From Lentisphaeria bacterium UBA1732 (GTDB lineage Bacteria; Verrucomicrobiota; Lentisphaeria; Victivallales; UBA1829): a stretch of 54,556 bases of DNA. The translations under genes were made by a program, and so were the position numbers. This document shows positions 42,695-52,710 of the stretch, one piece after another. Position 1 is the stretch's first letter, and each line of letters starts with the position of its first letter. The DNA is taken from assembly GCA_002315855.1 (NCBI GenBank), contig DCIG01000066.1, positions 1 to 54,556 on the forward strand, given 5' to 3'. The notes beneath the pieces were generated by a model. That model was not told where the DNA came from. It did no database searches and saw nothing but the letters and a program-made list of their open reading frames with translations.

Positions 42695-44827
42695 ATGAGT
42701 TGTGAAAAACGTTATGAAGCAATTAAAGCCATTGCGGAGGCAAAAGCCTCTGTTCAATGCGAAGCTGTCCCCGCAGATACACATTGTTATGGTGAGGACG
42801 TATTCAATCTTGCGGCAATGCAGAAACATCTGCCGAAAGATGTTTTCAAGAAACTTCAGGCAACCATCGAACGCGGGGAGGCTCTGGATCCTACGATTGC
42901 AGCGGATGTGGCTCATGCGATGAAGGAGTGGGCTGTCTCGCGCGGTGCAACCAGCTATACGCACTGGTTCCAGCCGCTGACCGGGAACACAGCAGAAAAG
43001 CATGATTCTTTTTTGGAACCGGAAGGCTGTCATGCAATCTTCAGTTTTTCCGGGAATAATCTGATTCTCGGCGAACCTGATGCGTCAAGTTTTCCATCGG
43101 GGGGCTTGCGTTCCACGTTTGAAGCGCGCGGATATACGGCATGGGACCCGACCAGCCCCGCTTTCATCAAACGACATGGGAATGGCGCAACACTTTGCAT
43201 TCCAACGGCCTTTTGCAGTTATACGGGGGAAGCGCTCGACCGCAAAACGCCGCTTCTGCGTTCCATTCAGGCATTGTCCTGTGCGACAAAAAAACTAATG
43301 AAGTGTTTCGGTCTGCCCGATGAAAAAGTTACGATTACACTCGGCCCGGAACAGGAATATTTTCTGATTGACAAGCACTTCTACCTGTTGCGTCCTGATT
43401 TGCTTCAGACGGGGCGTACACTTTTCGGTGCGCCTCCGGCGAAGCATCAGCAGCTGGAAGATCATTATTTCGGCACCATCAAGACGCGTGTTCTGAACTT
43501 TATGAATGAAGTGGAAAAAGAACTTTGGAAATTGGGGATTCCCGCCAAGACACGCCATAATGAAGTTGCTCCGGCGCAGTTTGAACTGGCTCCGGTTTTT
43601 GAAGAGCTGAATCTTGCCTGTGATCATAACATGCTGGTAATGGAAGTCTTGCGTCAGACTGCGGACCGATACGGTTTTGTCTGTCTTATGCACGAGAAAC
43701 CATTCGCCGGTGTCAACGGATCGGGAAAGCACAATAACTGGAGCGTCAACTACGGCAAGCGCAATCTTCTGAATCCCGGCAATGATCCCGATCAGAATGC
43801 CATTTTCCTGACCACGCTCTGCGCCATCATTGAAGCCGTGGACCTTCATGCCGATTTGATTCGTTCCACCGTCGCAGGTGTCGGCAATGACCATCGCCTC
43901 GGTGCAAACGAAGCTCCGCCGGCCGTGATTTCCATGTACTTGGGCGATCAGCTCGCGGATGTGATTGAGCAGTTGGAAAAGGGTGAAACAAAGTCCAGCA
44001 AGCACGGCGGTACACTCCGCATAGGAGTGGATACATTGCCTCCTCTGCCGCAGGATGCTACGGACCGCAACCGGACAAGCCCCTTTGCATTTACAGGCAA
44101 CAAGTTTGAGTTCCGGGCTCCCGGTTCAAGTCAGTCCTGTTCCGGGCCGAATGTGATTTTGAATACCATTATTGCGGATTCTTTTGAGCGAATGGCAGAA
44201 ACTCTTTCGACGTTCCCCGAACATGAATTCCATTCAAAACTTCAGGAGCATTTGCAGAAAATCATTAAAGCACATAAGCGTATCATATTCAATGGAGATG
44301 GATATGCTTCCGATTGGCTGAAAGAAGCCGAAAAACGCGGACTCCCGAACTTCAAGACCACAACGGATGCTCTTTCCGTTTTGGTAAAAGAGGAAAATAT
44401 TGCCCTCTTTGAAAAATACGGCGTATTCCGGCGGCGTGAAATGGAATCCCGCTATGAAGTTTTCATGGAGGATTATCATTACAAAGTGAAAATCGAAGGT
44501 GAAATTGCGCTCGAAATCGCTCAAAGCATGATTTTCCCTGTTGTATCTGCTGAATACGAGAAAACAATCCGCAGTTTGAATGAAGCGAAGTCTGTTTCGA
44601 TGAAAAAGGGAACGGAAAGTTTAAGAAAACGGGCATCACTTCTCGGTGAAAAACTGGATCATTTGTCTCAGGAGGAGGATTTCCTTGCAGAAGCTCTCAA
44701 GGGTAAGCATGAAGAAATTTTGAATGCAATGAAAAACATCCGGACTACGGTGGATGAATTGGAAAAAATCATTCCTGACAATTGCTGGCCACTGCCCAAA
44801 TATCGGGAAATGCTGTTTATCTACTGA
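42695..44827 (+). CDS. glnN: Glutamine synthetase type III
   Basis: Enzyme of 710 residues that forms glutamine from glutamate, ammonium and ATP. Length and blocks fit GSIII and not the 450-residue GSI: G-G-L-R-S-T-F-E-A-R-G-Y-T-A-W-D-P, G-P-E-Q-E-Y-F-L-I-D, K-T-R-H-N-E-V-A-P-A-Q-F-E, G-V-N-G-S-G-K-H-N-N-W-S, and N-R-T-S-P-F-A-F-T-G-N-K-F-E-F-R. The C-terminal helical part (about 600-710) is characteristic. Start ATG 42695 has AGGAG nine bases before; a TTG frame extension would run through the promoter and is rejected. It is the first gene of a five-gene run. GSIII is not adenylylated, so control is probably at transcription and by metabolites. Confidence 0.97.
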   Translation: MSCEKRYEAIKAIAEAKASVQCEAVPADTHCYGEDVFNLAAMQKHLPKDVFKKLQATIERGEALDPTIAADVAHAMKEWAVSRGATSYTHWFQPLTGNTAEKHDSFLEPEGCHAIFSFSGNNLILGEPDASSFPSGGLRSTFEARGYTAWDPTSPAFIKRHGNGATLCIPTAFCSYTGEALDRKTPLLRSIQALSCATKKLMKCFGLPDEKVTITLGPEQEYFLIDKHFYLLRPDLLQTGRTLFGAPPAKHQQLEDHYFGTIKTRVLNFMNEVEKELWKLGIPAKTRHNEVAPAQFELAPVFEELNLACDHNMLVMEVLRQTADRYGFVCLMHEKPFAGVNGSGKHNNWSVNYGKRNLLNPGNDPDQNAIFLTTLCAIIEAVDLHADLIRSTVAGVGNDHRLGANEAPPAVISMYLGDQLADVIEQLEKGETKSSKHGGTLRIGVDTLPPLPQDATDRNRTSPFAFTGNKFEFRAPGSSQSCSGPNVILNTIIADSFERMAETLSTFPEHEFHSKLQEHLQKIIKAHKRIIFNGDGYASDWLKEAEKRGLPNFKTTTDALSVLVKEENIALFEKYGVFRRREMESRYEVFMEDYHYKVKIEGEIALEIAQSMIFPVVSAEYEKTIRSLNEAKSVSMKKGTESLRKRASLLGEKLDHLSQEEDFLAEALKGKHEEILNAMKNIRTTVDELEKIIPDNCWPLPKYREMLFIY

Positions 44828-44849
44828 TTTCATAAAGGAATTTTTGAAG

Positions 44850-46568
44850 ATGTCTGACTCCGTAAAACATGAATGTGCAATCGCTCTGTTACGACTGCGT
44901 AAAAATCAGGAATATTATCTGAGAAAATACGGGAACGCAGATTATGGTTTCAGCAAAATGGCACTTCTGTTGGAAAAACAGTATAACAGGGGGCAGGATG
45001 GAGCGGGGATTGCCTCGCTCCACCTTAATCCTGAACCGGGGTTCCCCGCTTATCATATTGAAAAATCTGCCGCTCAGGAAAATCCTCTTGCCGATCTTCT
45101 GGGCAGATGCTCACAAAAAAAGAATATGCAGGGCGAACTTTTCCTTGGTCATTTACGGTATGCCACCTATGGAAGACACGAACTTTCTGCATGTCATCCT
45201 TTTGTTCACGAGTCCAGCTGTCTGCGGAGGACCATGCTTTTGGCCGGTAATTTCAACTTGACGAATACCAATGAACTTTTTGACCGTTTTCTGGAACAAA
45301 ATCATTTCCCTGTCAGTAAAGCAGATGGGTATCTGATTACGCAAACCATTGCCCACTATTTGGAAAAAGATTCCAATCTTCATGCCGGAACGCCGAACTG
45401 GCAGAAAATTCTGCGGACTGCACTTTGTGATATTGACGGTGCCTATACCATCTGCGGATTCAATGGCAGCGGAGACGCTTTTCTCATCCGTGACCCACAT
45501 GCGATTCGTCCCGGATATTTTTATTTCGACGATGAAGTATTTACGGCGGCCAGTGAACGCCCCGCCATTCAGGCAGCCTTCAACTGCTCCACTGCGGAAG
45601 TCATGGAAATTCCCGCCGGAAAAGCTGTTGTCATCTTGAAAAACGGTGAAATTCAAATTTTTGACTGTTTGGAAGAAGCAGAACGCAGGAGCTGTGTTTT
45701 TGAACGCATTTATTTTTCCAGACCCAACGATGCGGACATCCACAGAGAACGGAAGGCTCTCGGAAAAACACTTGTTCCTGCGCTTCTGAACGCTACCAAT
45801 CAGGATTTTGACAATACTTTTTTCAGCTATATTCCAAATTCAGCTCAAGTATGTTTTCACGGGATGCTGGAGGGATTGATGAAAAAGGCTTTCGATCAGA
45901 AAAAAAATGTGCGTTTCGGACAAATTGCAATCAAAGATGCGAAATTCCGTACTTTTATCGCGGATGCTGCCAGCAGAAAAGAACTTGGAATGCACGTCTA
46001 TGACATTACATACGGTCTCGTGCATCCCGGTACGGACACATTGGTTGTTCTGGATGACTCCATTGTACGAGGTACTACCATGCGCAATGCCGTATTGCCG
46101 ATTCTGAACCGTCTGGACGCGAAAAAGATTATTATCACGAGTTCGGCTCCCATCATCAAATATCCTGATTGTTACGGGATCGATATGGCGTATGCAGGAG
46201 ATTTGATTGCTTTTCAAGCGGCGATTTCCCTTCTGAAAAAGCAAAAGCGGGAATCGGTTCTGCAAGAAGCATACGAACACGCAAAACAGGATATTGCCAA
46301 CAAAAAGAATCGCAATCGCATGAAAGAAATCTATGACGCAATCAATGACGCCGATTTGCAAAATGAAATCGCTCTTCTTTTGAAACCGCCCGTTTTTGCC
46401 GCAGAATTGTGTGTCATCTATCAGACCACGGATCATTTGCACAAATGCTGTCCGCAATATACGGGCGATTGGTATTTTACCGGAAACTATCCTACTCCCG
46501 GAGGTTTCAGGATGGTCAATCAAGCACTGGTCAATTTTATGGAAAACAATCATGAAAGAGCATACTGA
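44850..46568 (+). CDS. purF: Amidophosphoribosyltransferase (PurF) homologue, long form
   Basis: Protein of 572 residues. An eight-residue propeptide (MSDSVKHE) precedes the Ntn nucleophile Cys9, followed by the class II glutaminase with N-R-G-Q-D-G-A-G, L-G-H-L-R-Y-A-T-Y-G and A-G-N-F-N-L-T-N. The phosphoribosyltransferase part holds the PRPP motif V-V-L-D-D-S-I-V-R-G-T-T. It should make phosphoribosylamine, the first step of purine synthesis. It resembles the Bacteroidetes long form and has a C-terminal extension of about 90 residues. Start ATG 44850 has AAAGGA before it. It lies 22 bases past glnN. If a standard purF exists elsewhere, this copy may have a different task. Confidence 0.85.
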   Translation: MSDSVKHECAIALLRLRKNQEYYLRKYGNADYGFSKMALLLEKQYNRGQDGAGIASLHLNPEPGFPAYHIEKSAAQENPLADLLGRCSQKKNMQGELFLGHLRYATYGRHELSACHPFVHESSCLRRTMLLAGNFNLTNTNELFDRFLEQNHFPVSKADGYLITQTIAHYLEKDSNLHAGTPNWQKILRTALCDIDGAYTICGFNGSGDAFLIRDPHAIRPGYFYFDDEVFTAASERPAIQAAFNCSTAEVMEIPAGKAVVILKNGEIQIFDCLEEAERRSCVFERIYFSRPNDADIHRERKALGKTLVPALLNATNQDFDNTFFSYIPNSAQVCFHGMLEGLMKKAFDQKKNVRFGQIAIKDAKFRTFIADAASRKELGMHVYDITYGLVHPGTDTLVVLDDSIVRGTTMRNAVLPILNRLDAKKIIITSSAPIIKYPDCYGIDMAYAGDLIAFQAAISLLKKQKRESVLQEAYEHAKQDIANKKNRNRMKEIYDAINDADLQNEIALLLKPPVFAAELCVIYQTTDHLHKCCPQYTGDWYFTGNYPTPGGFRMVNQALVNFMENNHERAY

Positions 46569-46569
46569 T

Positions 46570-47673
46570 ATGAATGATTTATGGATAAAACAGCGGGAAC
46601 GGAAAGCATTCCTCGCTTTGGCAGATGGAACTGTTTTTCACGGTTACAGCTTCGGAGCTCCCGAAGATTGCACCGGAGAGGTCGTTTTCAATACGGGAAT
46701 GACCGGGTATCAGGAAATTTTGTCGGACCCGTCATACGCCGGACAGTTTGTCGTTCTGACAACGGCGGAGGTCGGAAATTACGGATGCTGTCCGGAGGAT
46801 ATGGAATCGCGCAGTCTCTTCCTGAACGGACTGATCATTCAGGAATTGAATCCTGCATCCAATTACCGCTCGAAAGAGGACCTCCCCGATTTCCTGAAAC
46901 GTTTCCGCAAGCCTGCCATTGCCGGAATTGATACGCGGGAATTGACCATGCTTTTGAGAAACAAAGGTTCACAGAAAGCATATCTCCATGTATCCGATCA
47001 GGATATGAAGGAACAGGATGCGGTCGAAAAAGCCAAAGCATGGGAAGGTCTGGACGGAAAAGACTATGCCTCCCTTGTTTCCGTGAAGCAGCCGTACCAG
47101 TGGAATGAAAGCGGAAAATATCATGTTGTTGTTTATGATTTCGGCGTCAAGTACAATATTTTGCGTCAGCTTGCCGAACATGGCATTCATGTTTCGGTCG
47201 TCCCCGCTGAAACGCCATCCGGAGAAATACTTTCTCTTCACCCGGATGGCGTTTTTCTTTCCAATGGTCCGGCCGATCCTTCCGCAGTCGGTTATGCCGT
47301 TGAAAATATACGCAGTCTCCTTGGCAAACTCCCGATCATGGGAATCTGTTTGGGACACCAGCTGCTGGGGCTTGCCTGCGGAGCAAAATGCACCCGCCTG
47401 AAATTCGGACACCACGGATGCAATCATCCGGTCAGAAATCGCTTGACCAGAGAAGTCGTCATTTCCAGTCAGAACCACAATTATGCGCTGTCGAAATTGC
47501 CTGAATGCCTGGAACTTACGCATATCAATCTCAATGATGGAAGCTGCGAAGGAATACGCCATAAAACATTGCCCGCATTCAGTGTGCAATATCATCCGGA
47601 AGCCGCACCCGGACCTCATGATGCACACAAACTTTTTGACATTTTTACTCAAATGATGGAGCAGAATCAATGA
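46570..47673 (+). CDS. carA: Carbamoyl-phosphate synthase small subunit
   Basis: Glutaminase subunit of 367 residues that feeds ammonia to CarB. The N-terminal CPSase domain shows F-H-G-Y-S-F-G-A, G-E-V-V-F-N-T-G-M-T-G-Y-Q-E and D-P-S-Y-A-G-Q; the triad GATase has the nucleophile elbow M-G-I-C-L-G-H-Q-L-L-G and Y-H-P-E-A-A-P-G-P. I use the ATG at 46570, one base after the purF stop, since the protein then has the usual length; an ATG at 46552 inside purF would add six residues. The stop overlaps the pyrG start. Carbamoyl phosphate goes to arginine and pyrimidines. Confidence 0.96.
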   Translation: MNDLWIKQRERKAFLALADGTVFHGYSFGAPEDCTGEVVFNTGMTGYQEILSDPSYAGQFVVLTTAEVGNYGCCPEDMESRSLFLNGLIIQELNPASNYRSKEDLPDFLKRFRKPAIAGIDTRELTMLLRNKGSQKAYLHVSDQDMKEQDAVEKAKAWEGLDGKDYASLVSVKQPYQWNESGKYHVVVYDFGVKYNILRQLAEHGIHVSVVPAETPSGEILSLHPDGVFLSNGPADPSAVGYAVENIRSLLGKLPIMGICLGHQLLGLACGAKCTRLKFGHHGCNHPVRNRLTREVVISSQNHNYALSKLPECLELTHINLNDGSCEGIRHKTLPAFSVQYHPEAAPGPHDAHKLFDIFTQMMEQNQ

Positions 47674-49289
47674 AAACCAAACATATATTTATAACGGGCG
47701 GCGTGGTTTCCAGTCTGGGAAAAGGCATTACCGGTGCAGCTCTCGCCTTCCTGCTGGAACAGCGCGGTTATCACGTAGCAATGCAGAAACTGGATCCGTA
47801 TCTCAATGTCGATCCGGGAACCATGAGCCCTTACCAGCACGGGGAAGTCTTTGTAACCGATGATGGCGCGGAAACGGACCTCGATCTCGGACACTATGAG
47901 CGGATTGCCGGTGTTCAGTGTTCCAAGGCAAGCAATTATACTTCCGGGAAAATATACAGCAGTGTGATTGCCAGAGAACGTGCGGGGGAATATTTGGGGG
48001 GGACTGTTCAGGTGATTCCCCATATCACCGATGAAATCAAAACGGCAATGCGTTCTTTGCACAAAGAAAATGTGGATATTGCGATTTCAGAAATCGGTGG
48101 TACTACCGGCGACATAGAAAGTCTTCCCTTTCTTGAAGCAGCCCGCCAGTTCAAACTGGAATCTTCCCCCGGAGATGCGATTTTCCTGCATTTGACGCTG
48201 GTTCCCTATATCCGTGCGGCAAAAGAATTGAAAACCAAACCGAGTCAGCATTCCGTGGCGGCACTGCGGGGCATCGGGGTTACCCCGGATATTCTGGTCT
48301 GCCGGACGGAAGTCCCGCTGGAAGAAGATCACCTGAAAAAACTTTCGTTGTTCTGCAATGTGCCTCGTGCCTGCGTCATGGAGGAACTGGATGTGCAGAA
48401 CTCAATTTACGAAGTCCCGCTGGAACTGGAACGGCAGGGGGTGGATGTCAGGGTGCTGGAACTTCTTCACCTTGAACCGGGAATTTTGAAATTGGATGAA
48501 TACCGCTTTTGGCTGGATGGTGTCCTGCATCCCCGGAAACGATGCACCATTGCCGTGGTCGGGAAATACATCCGTCATCAGGATGCCTACAAAAGCATTT
48601 ACGAATCTTTGAGCCACGCCGGAATCAAACATTCCTGCAAAGTGGAAATCAGAAAAATTGAAGCGGAAGAACTGGAAAACAGAAGTCCTGCGGCGTTGCT
48701 GAATGATGTCGATGGAATTCTGGTTCCGGGCGGGTTCGGGAAACGCGGCGTCAGCGGCAAAATCCGGGCAATTGAGTATGCCCGCATTCATCAGATTCCT
48801 TTCCTTGGCATTTGTCTCGGAATGCAGTGCGCCGTCATTGAATATGCCCGTCATGTTCTGAACTGGCAGGATGCCAATAGTTCTGAATTTGATCCGGCAA
48901 CTTCTCACCCCGTGATTGATCTTATGGATGAACAGCGCAGTATCACCGACAAAGGCGGAACAATGCGTTTGGGAGCATACGACTGCCAGATCGAACCGGA
49001 AACACTTGCGGCACGATGCTATCAGGAGTCCAACATCCGCGAACGCCACCGCCACCGTTATGAATTTAATTCAAAATTCCGGGATTTGCTGGAAAAGGCG
49101 GGAATGAAAGTGAGCGGTGTGAATCCGCAGCGGAATCTTGTGGAAATTGTAGAACTGCCCAGTCATCCGTTCTTTATCGCCTGCCAGTTCCACCCCGAAT
49201 TTAAATCTCGTCCGCAAAAAGCGCATCCGCTTTTTGATGGTCTCATCCGTGCCGCACTGAAAGGAACTGAAAATGCCGAAACGCACTGA
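47670..49289 (+). CDS. pyrG: CTP synthase
   Basis: Enzyme of 539 residues that aminates UTP to CTP with glutamine nitrogen. The synthase part starts with F-I-T-G-G-V-V-S-S-L-G-K-G and contains K-L-D-P-Y-L-N-V-D-P-G-T-M-S-P-Y-Q-H-G-E-V-F; the glutaminase part has G-I-C-L-G-M-Q-C-A-V and F-H-P-E-F-K-S-R-P. Length is normal. It overlaps the carA stop by four bases and the carB start by 17, so the carA-pyrG-carB order is translated in step. Finding pyrG between the carA and carB genes is uncommon. Confidence 0.97.
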   Translation: MKTKHIFITGGVVSSLGKGITGAALAFLLEQRGYHVAMQKLDPYLNVDPGTMSPYQHGEVFVTDDGAETDLDLGHYERIAGVQCSKASNYTSGKIYSSVIARERAGEYLGGTVQVIPHITDEIKTAMRSLHKENVDIAISEIGGTTGDIESLPFLEAARQFKLESSPGDAIFLHLTLVPYIRAAKELKTKPSQHSVAALRGIGVTPDILVCRTEVPLEEDHLKKLSLFCNVPRACVMEELDVQNSIYEVPLELERQGVDVRVLELLHLEPGILKLDEYRFWLDGVLHPRKRCTIAVVGKYIRHQDAYKSIYESLSHAGIKHSCKVEIRKIEAEELENRSPAALLNDVDGILVPGGFGKRGVSGKIRAIEYARIHQIPFLGICLGMQCAVIEYARHVLNWQDANSSEFDPATSHPVIDLMDEQRSITDKGGTMRLGAYDCQIEPETLAARCYQESNIRERHRHRYEFNSKFRDLLEKAGMKVSGVNPQRNLVEIVELPSHPFFIACQFHPEFKSRPQKAHPLFDGLIRAALKGTENAETH

Positions 49290-52200
49290 TATTCATAAAA
49301 TTCTTCTAATCGGTTCAGGACCGATTGTCATCGGTCAGGGATGTGAATTTGATTACTCCGGCGTTCAGGCGTGCAAAGCTCTGAAAAGCGATGGATATGA
49401 GGTTATTTTGGTCAACTCCAATCCGGCAACCGTCATGACCGACCCCGAAATGGCCGACAGAACCTATATCGAACCTTTAACCGTCAATGTCCTCCAGGAG
49501 ATTATCCGCAAAGACCGTCCGGATGCGATTCTGCCAACTTTGGGCGGTCAGACGGCTCTGAATCTGGCCATGGAACTTGAAGACAGAAACATCCTTCAGC
49601 GTTATCAGGTAGAATTGATTGGAGCTGATGCACAGGCCATCCGACGGGCTGAGGATCGCCTGCTTTTTAAGGAAACAATGCAGAAAATCGGTCTCGATTT
49701 GCCTCAATCCGGATCCGCTCACAGTGAAAGCGAAGCCATAACGATTGCTCAGTCCATCGGGTGTTGGCCCCTGATTATCCGTCCCGGATTCACCCTCGGC
49801 GGAACGGGCGGCGGCATTGCTCATCATCAGGAGGAATTTCTGACCATCGTCCGGCGCGGACTGGAAGCCAGCCTGAACCATGAAGTTTTGATTGAAGAGT
49901 CGTTGCTGGGATGGAAAGAATTTGAAATGGAGGTTATGCGCGATAAAAAAGGCAGCAGTGTTATTGTCTGCTCCATCGAAAATCTTGATCCCATGGGCAT
50001 TCATACGGGGGACTCCATCACCATTGCGCCGATTCAGACTCTCACGGACCGTGAATATCAGGCCATGCGCGATGATTCACTTAAGGTGCTTGCCGCAATC
50101 GGCGTGGAAACCGGCGGGGCAAATGTTCAATGGGCCGTCAATCCCGAAACCGGCAGACGCATCATCATCGAAATGAACCCCCGTGTGTCCCGCTCCAGCG
50201 CACTGGCATCCAAGGCAACCGGATTCCCAATTGCAAAAATCGCCGCAAAACTGGCGGTCGGGTATACACTGGATGAACTTCGCAACGATATTACAGGTTC
50301 TACTCCAAGTTGTTTTGAACCCGCTCTTGACTATGTCGTTACAAAAGTTCCCCGTTTCACGTTTGAAAAATTTTCAGCGGCCGACCCGCATCTCGGCACG
50401 CAGATGAAGTCGGTCGGCGAAGCCATGGCCATCGGACGAAACTTGAAAGAAAGTCTGCAAAAGGCTCTTCGTTCTTTGGAAATCGGACGTTCCGGGTTCG
50501 GTGCCGATGGCAAAGATGAAAAATATGAAGCTGTTTCGGATGAAGAACTTGAGGAAAAACTTCTTGCCCCTGATTCAGAAAGATTTTTTTTCCTCAGAGC
50601 CGCATTGAAACGCGGTTGGACGATTGAAAAAATATACGGGTTGACGAAAATTGACCGTTTCTTCTTGCGGCATTTAGCTGAACTGGCTTCTTATGAAGAA
50701 GAGATTCGCTCTGCGAAATCAATACTGTCGATTGACGCATGTTTGCTGCGGCAGGCAAAATCATTTGGTTACAGCGATAAACAAATTGCGTTTCTGCTTC
50801 ATGCTTCAGAGTCCGAAGTGTTTGACAAGAGAAAAGAATGGAAGATTTTTCCATCTTTTTGTTCGGTTGACACTTGTGCCGGAGAATTTGAAGCGATTAC
50901 TCCTTACTATTACAGTTGTTACGCGGAGCATGGCGATCCGTTTCATCCGCACGATAACAAAAAATCGATTATGATTCTGGGGGGCGGCCCAAATCGAATC
51001 GGACAGGGTATTGAGTTCGACTATTGCTGCTGTCATGCGGCTTTCGCATTGCGGAAGGCAGGATATGAGGTCGTCATGGTCAATTCAAATCCTGAAACGG
51101 TTTCCACTGATTATGATACCAGTGATAAACTGTACTTTGAACCATTGACTTTGGAAAACATCCGGCACATTTATGAAAGAGAACAGTGTTCCGGTGTCAT
51201 TGTGCAATTCGGGGGGCAGACTCCGCTCAATTTGGCTCAGGAACTGAAAAAAACAGGGATGAATGTGATTGGAACCAGTCCGGATGATATAGATTTGGCG
51301 GAAGATCGCGAATTCTTCAAGCAGTTGTCTTCGGAAATCGGAATCCTCCAGCCGGATAATGGAATCGCTCATCGTCCTCAGGATGCTTTGGAGATTGCCC
51401 GAAAAATCGGTTATCCCGTCTTGGTTCGTCCCAGTTTTGTTTTGGGCGGACGCGGCATGGTGATTGTTCACCATGAAAGCAATCTCGAAAAATATGTTGA
51501 AGAAGCATCCTCCATCGCCGATGGTAAAACGATTCTGATTGACCGATTTCTTGAAAATGCAATCGAATTGGATGTCGATTGTATTTCAGATGGGGAAACA
51601 ACGGTGATTGGTGCCGTTTTGGAGCATGTCGAACCTACCGGATGTCATTCCGGCGACTCTGCAAGCATTACGCCTCCTCAGAATCTTTCCGGCGGCGTTT
51701 TGGAAAAAATTCGGAAATATGCACGGGATTTCGTCGCTGCTCTGCATGTCAATGGTCTGATGAATATGCAGTTGGCTGTCAAAGACGAAGATATTTATAT
51801 GATTGAAATCAATCCGCGGGCATCACGTACTATTCCCTTTGTCTCCAAAGCAATCGGTGTTTCTTTGCCGGGCCTTGCGGCTCTTTGCATGGTCGGGAAA
51901 AAACTGAAACAGCTTGGCTTTACGCAGGAAGTAGATCTCCCCTATATCGCCGTGAAAGAAGCCGTTTTCCCGTTCATCAAATTTCCCGGCACGGACATCC
52001 TTTTGACACCGGAAATGAAATCCACCGGTGAAGTCATGAGTATTGACACGGATGCCGGAATCGCCTATCTCAAAAGTCAGATTTCTGCCGGAAACAAGCT
52101 GCCGGAATCAGGAAATATTTTCCTTTCCGTCAAGGATCAGGACAAAGAAAGATTAATCCCGATTGCGCAGAAACTGCTGAAGCTCGGCTTCTCTCTGTTT

Positions 52201-52527
52201 GCTACACGGGGTACATCCACGGTTCTTTATAATGCCGGAATCAAATGCCATGCCATCTTCCGTATTTCGCGGGGACGTCCCAATATCCTGGATTTAATCC
52301 ATGATAGAACAGTCCAGTGGATTATCAATACCAGCGAATCGGGCGCGGAAGCTATGACGGATGAAGTCCTGATGCGTTCCAATGCTATTGCAGCGGGCAT
52401 CCCTGTTACAACAACGATTCCCGGCGCAGAAGCCGCCTTGAATGGAATTCAGGATCGTATGAAAGGCAATCGTTTCCGTTTTTCTTCTCTACAGGAATAC
52501 CATCGTAAAATCATGACCGGAAAATGA
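49273..52527 (+). CDS. carB: Carbamoyl-phosphate synthase large subunit
   Basis: Enzyme of 1084 residues made of two ATP-grasp halves. Each begins with a biotin-carboxylase-like block: G-S-G-P-I-V-I-G-Q-G-C-E-F-D-Y at about 13, and G-G-G-P-N-R-I-G-Q-G-I-E-F-D-Y at about 571. The oligomerisation part lies between, and a C-terminal MGS-type allosteric domain (about 940-1075) ends it. It forms carbamoyl phosphate from bicarbonate, ammonia and two ATP. The ATG has AAAGGAA before it, inside pyrG. It is the last gene of the glnN run. Confidence 0.97.
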   Translation: MPKRTDIHKILLIGSGPIVIGQGCEFDYSGVQACKALKSDGYEVILVNSNPATVMTDPEMADRTYIEPLTVNVLQEIIRKDRPDAILPTLGGQTALNLAMELEDRNILQRYQVELIGADAQAIRRAEDRLLFKETMQKIGLDLPQSGSAHSESEAITIAQSIGCWPLIIRPGFTLGGTGGGIAHHQEEFLTIVRRGLEASLNHEVLIEESLLGWKEFEMEVMRDKKGSSVIVCSIENLDPMGIHTGDSITIAPIQTLTDREYQAMRDDSLKVLAAIGVETGGANVQWAVNPETGRRIIIEMNPRVSRSSALASKATGFPIAKIAAKLAVGYTLDELRNDITGSTPSCFEPALDYVVTKVPRFTFEKFSAADPHLGTQMKSVGEAMAIGRNLKESLQKALRSLEIGRSGFGADGKDEKYEAVSDEELEEKLLAPDSERFFFLRAALKRGWTIEKIYGLTKIDRFFLRHLAELASYEEEIRSAKSILSIDACLLRQAKSFGYSDKQIAFLLHASESEVFDKRKEWKIFPSFCSVDTCAGEFEAITPYYYSCYAEHGDPFHPHDNKKSIMILGGGPNRIGQGIEFDYCCCHAAFALRKAGYEVVMVNSNPETVSTDYDTSDKLYFEPLTLENIRHIYEREQCSGVIVQFGGQTPLNLAQELKKTGMNVIGTSPDDIDLAEDREFFKQLSSEIGILQPDNGIAHRPQDALEIARKIGYPVLVRPSFVLGGRGMVIVHHESNLEKYVEEASSIADGKTILIDRFLENAIELDVDCISDGETTVIGAVLEHVEPTGCHSGDSASITPPQNLSGGVLEKIRKYARDFVAALHVNGLMNMQLAVKDEDIYMIEINPRASRTIPFVSKAIGVSLPGLAALCMVGKKLKQLGFTQEVDLPYIAVKEAVFPFIKFPGTDILLTPEMKSTGEVMSIDTDAGIAYLKSQISAGNKLPESGNIFLSVKDQDKERLIPIAQKLLKLGFSLFATRGTSTVLYNAGIKCHAIFRISRGRPNILDLIHDRTVQWIINTSESGAEAMTDEVLMRSNAIAAGIPVTTTIPGAEAALNGIQDRMKGNRFRFSSLQEYHRKIMTGK

Positions 52528-52593
52528 AATTTGTCGGGAATGGCATCTCTGTTGATTCGGATTTATTTCCCATGGTTGGAGCTGTCCGGTAAT

Positions 52594-52630
52594 AATGGAA
52601 AACAGACAGAAACGTTTTTTCCATTTTTTG
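52594..52630 (+). terminator. Weak terminator past carB
   Basis: AATGGAAAA (52594-52602) pairs with TTTTCCATT (52617-52625), followed by TTTTG. The stem is A/T-rich and stability is limited, so some read-through into glnB is likely. Confidence 0.4.
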
Positions 52631-52694
52631 TCTTGTTTTCCATTTTATGTAATGATTCATTCGGAGAATAATTCATACCTGAGGCGGTGAAAGT

Positions 52695-52710
52695 TGGCAT
52701 GAAAATTGCT
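52695..52710 (+). promoter_or_regulatory. Sigma-54 promoter of glnB-amtB
   Basis: TGGCATG-AAAA-TTGCT, nearly the full -24/-12 consensus and differing by the same C to T change as the gltB promoter. Predicted start at about 52721, 25 bases before the glnB ATG. Confidence 0.88.
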
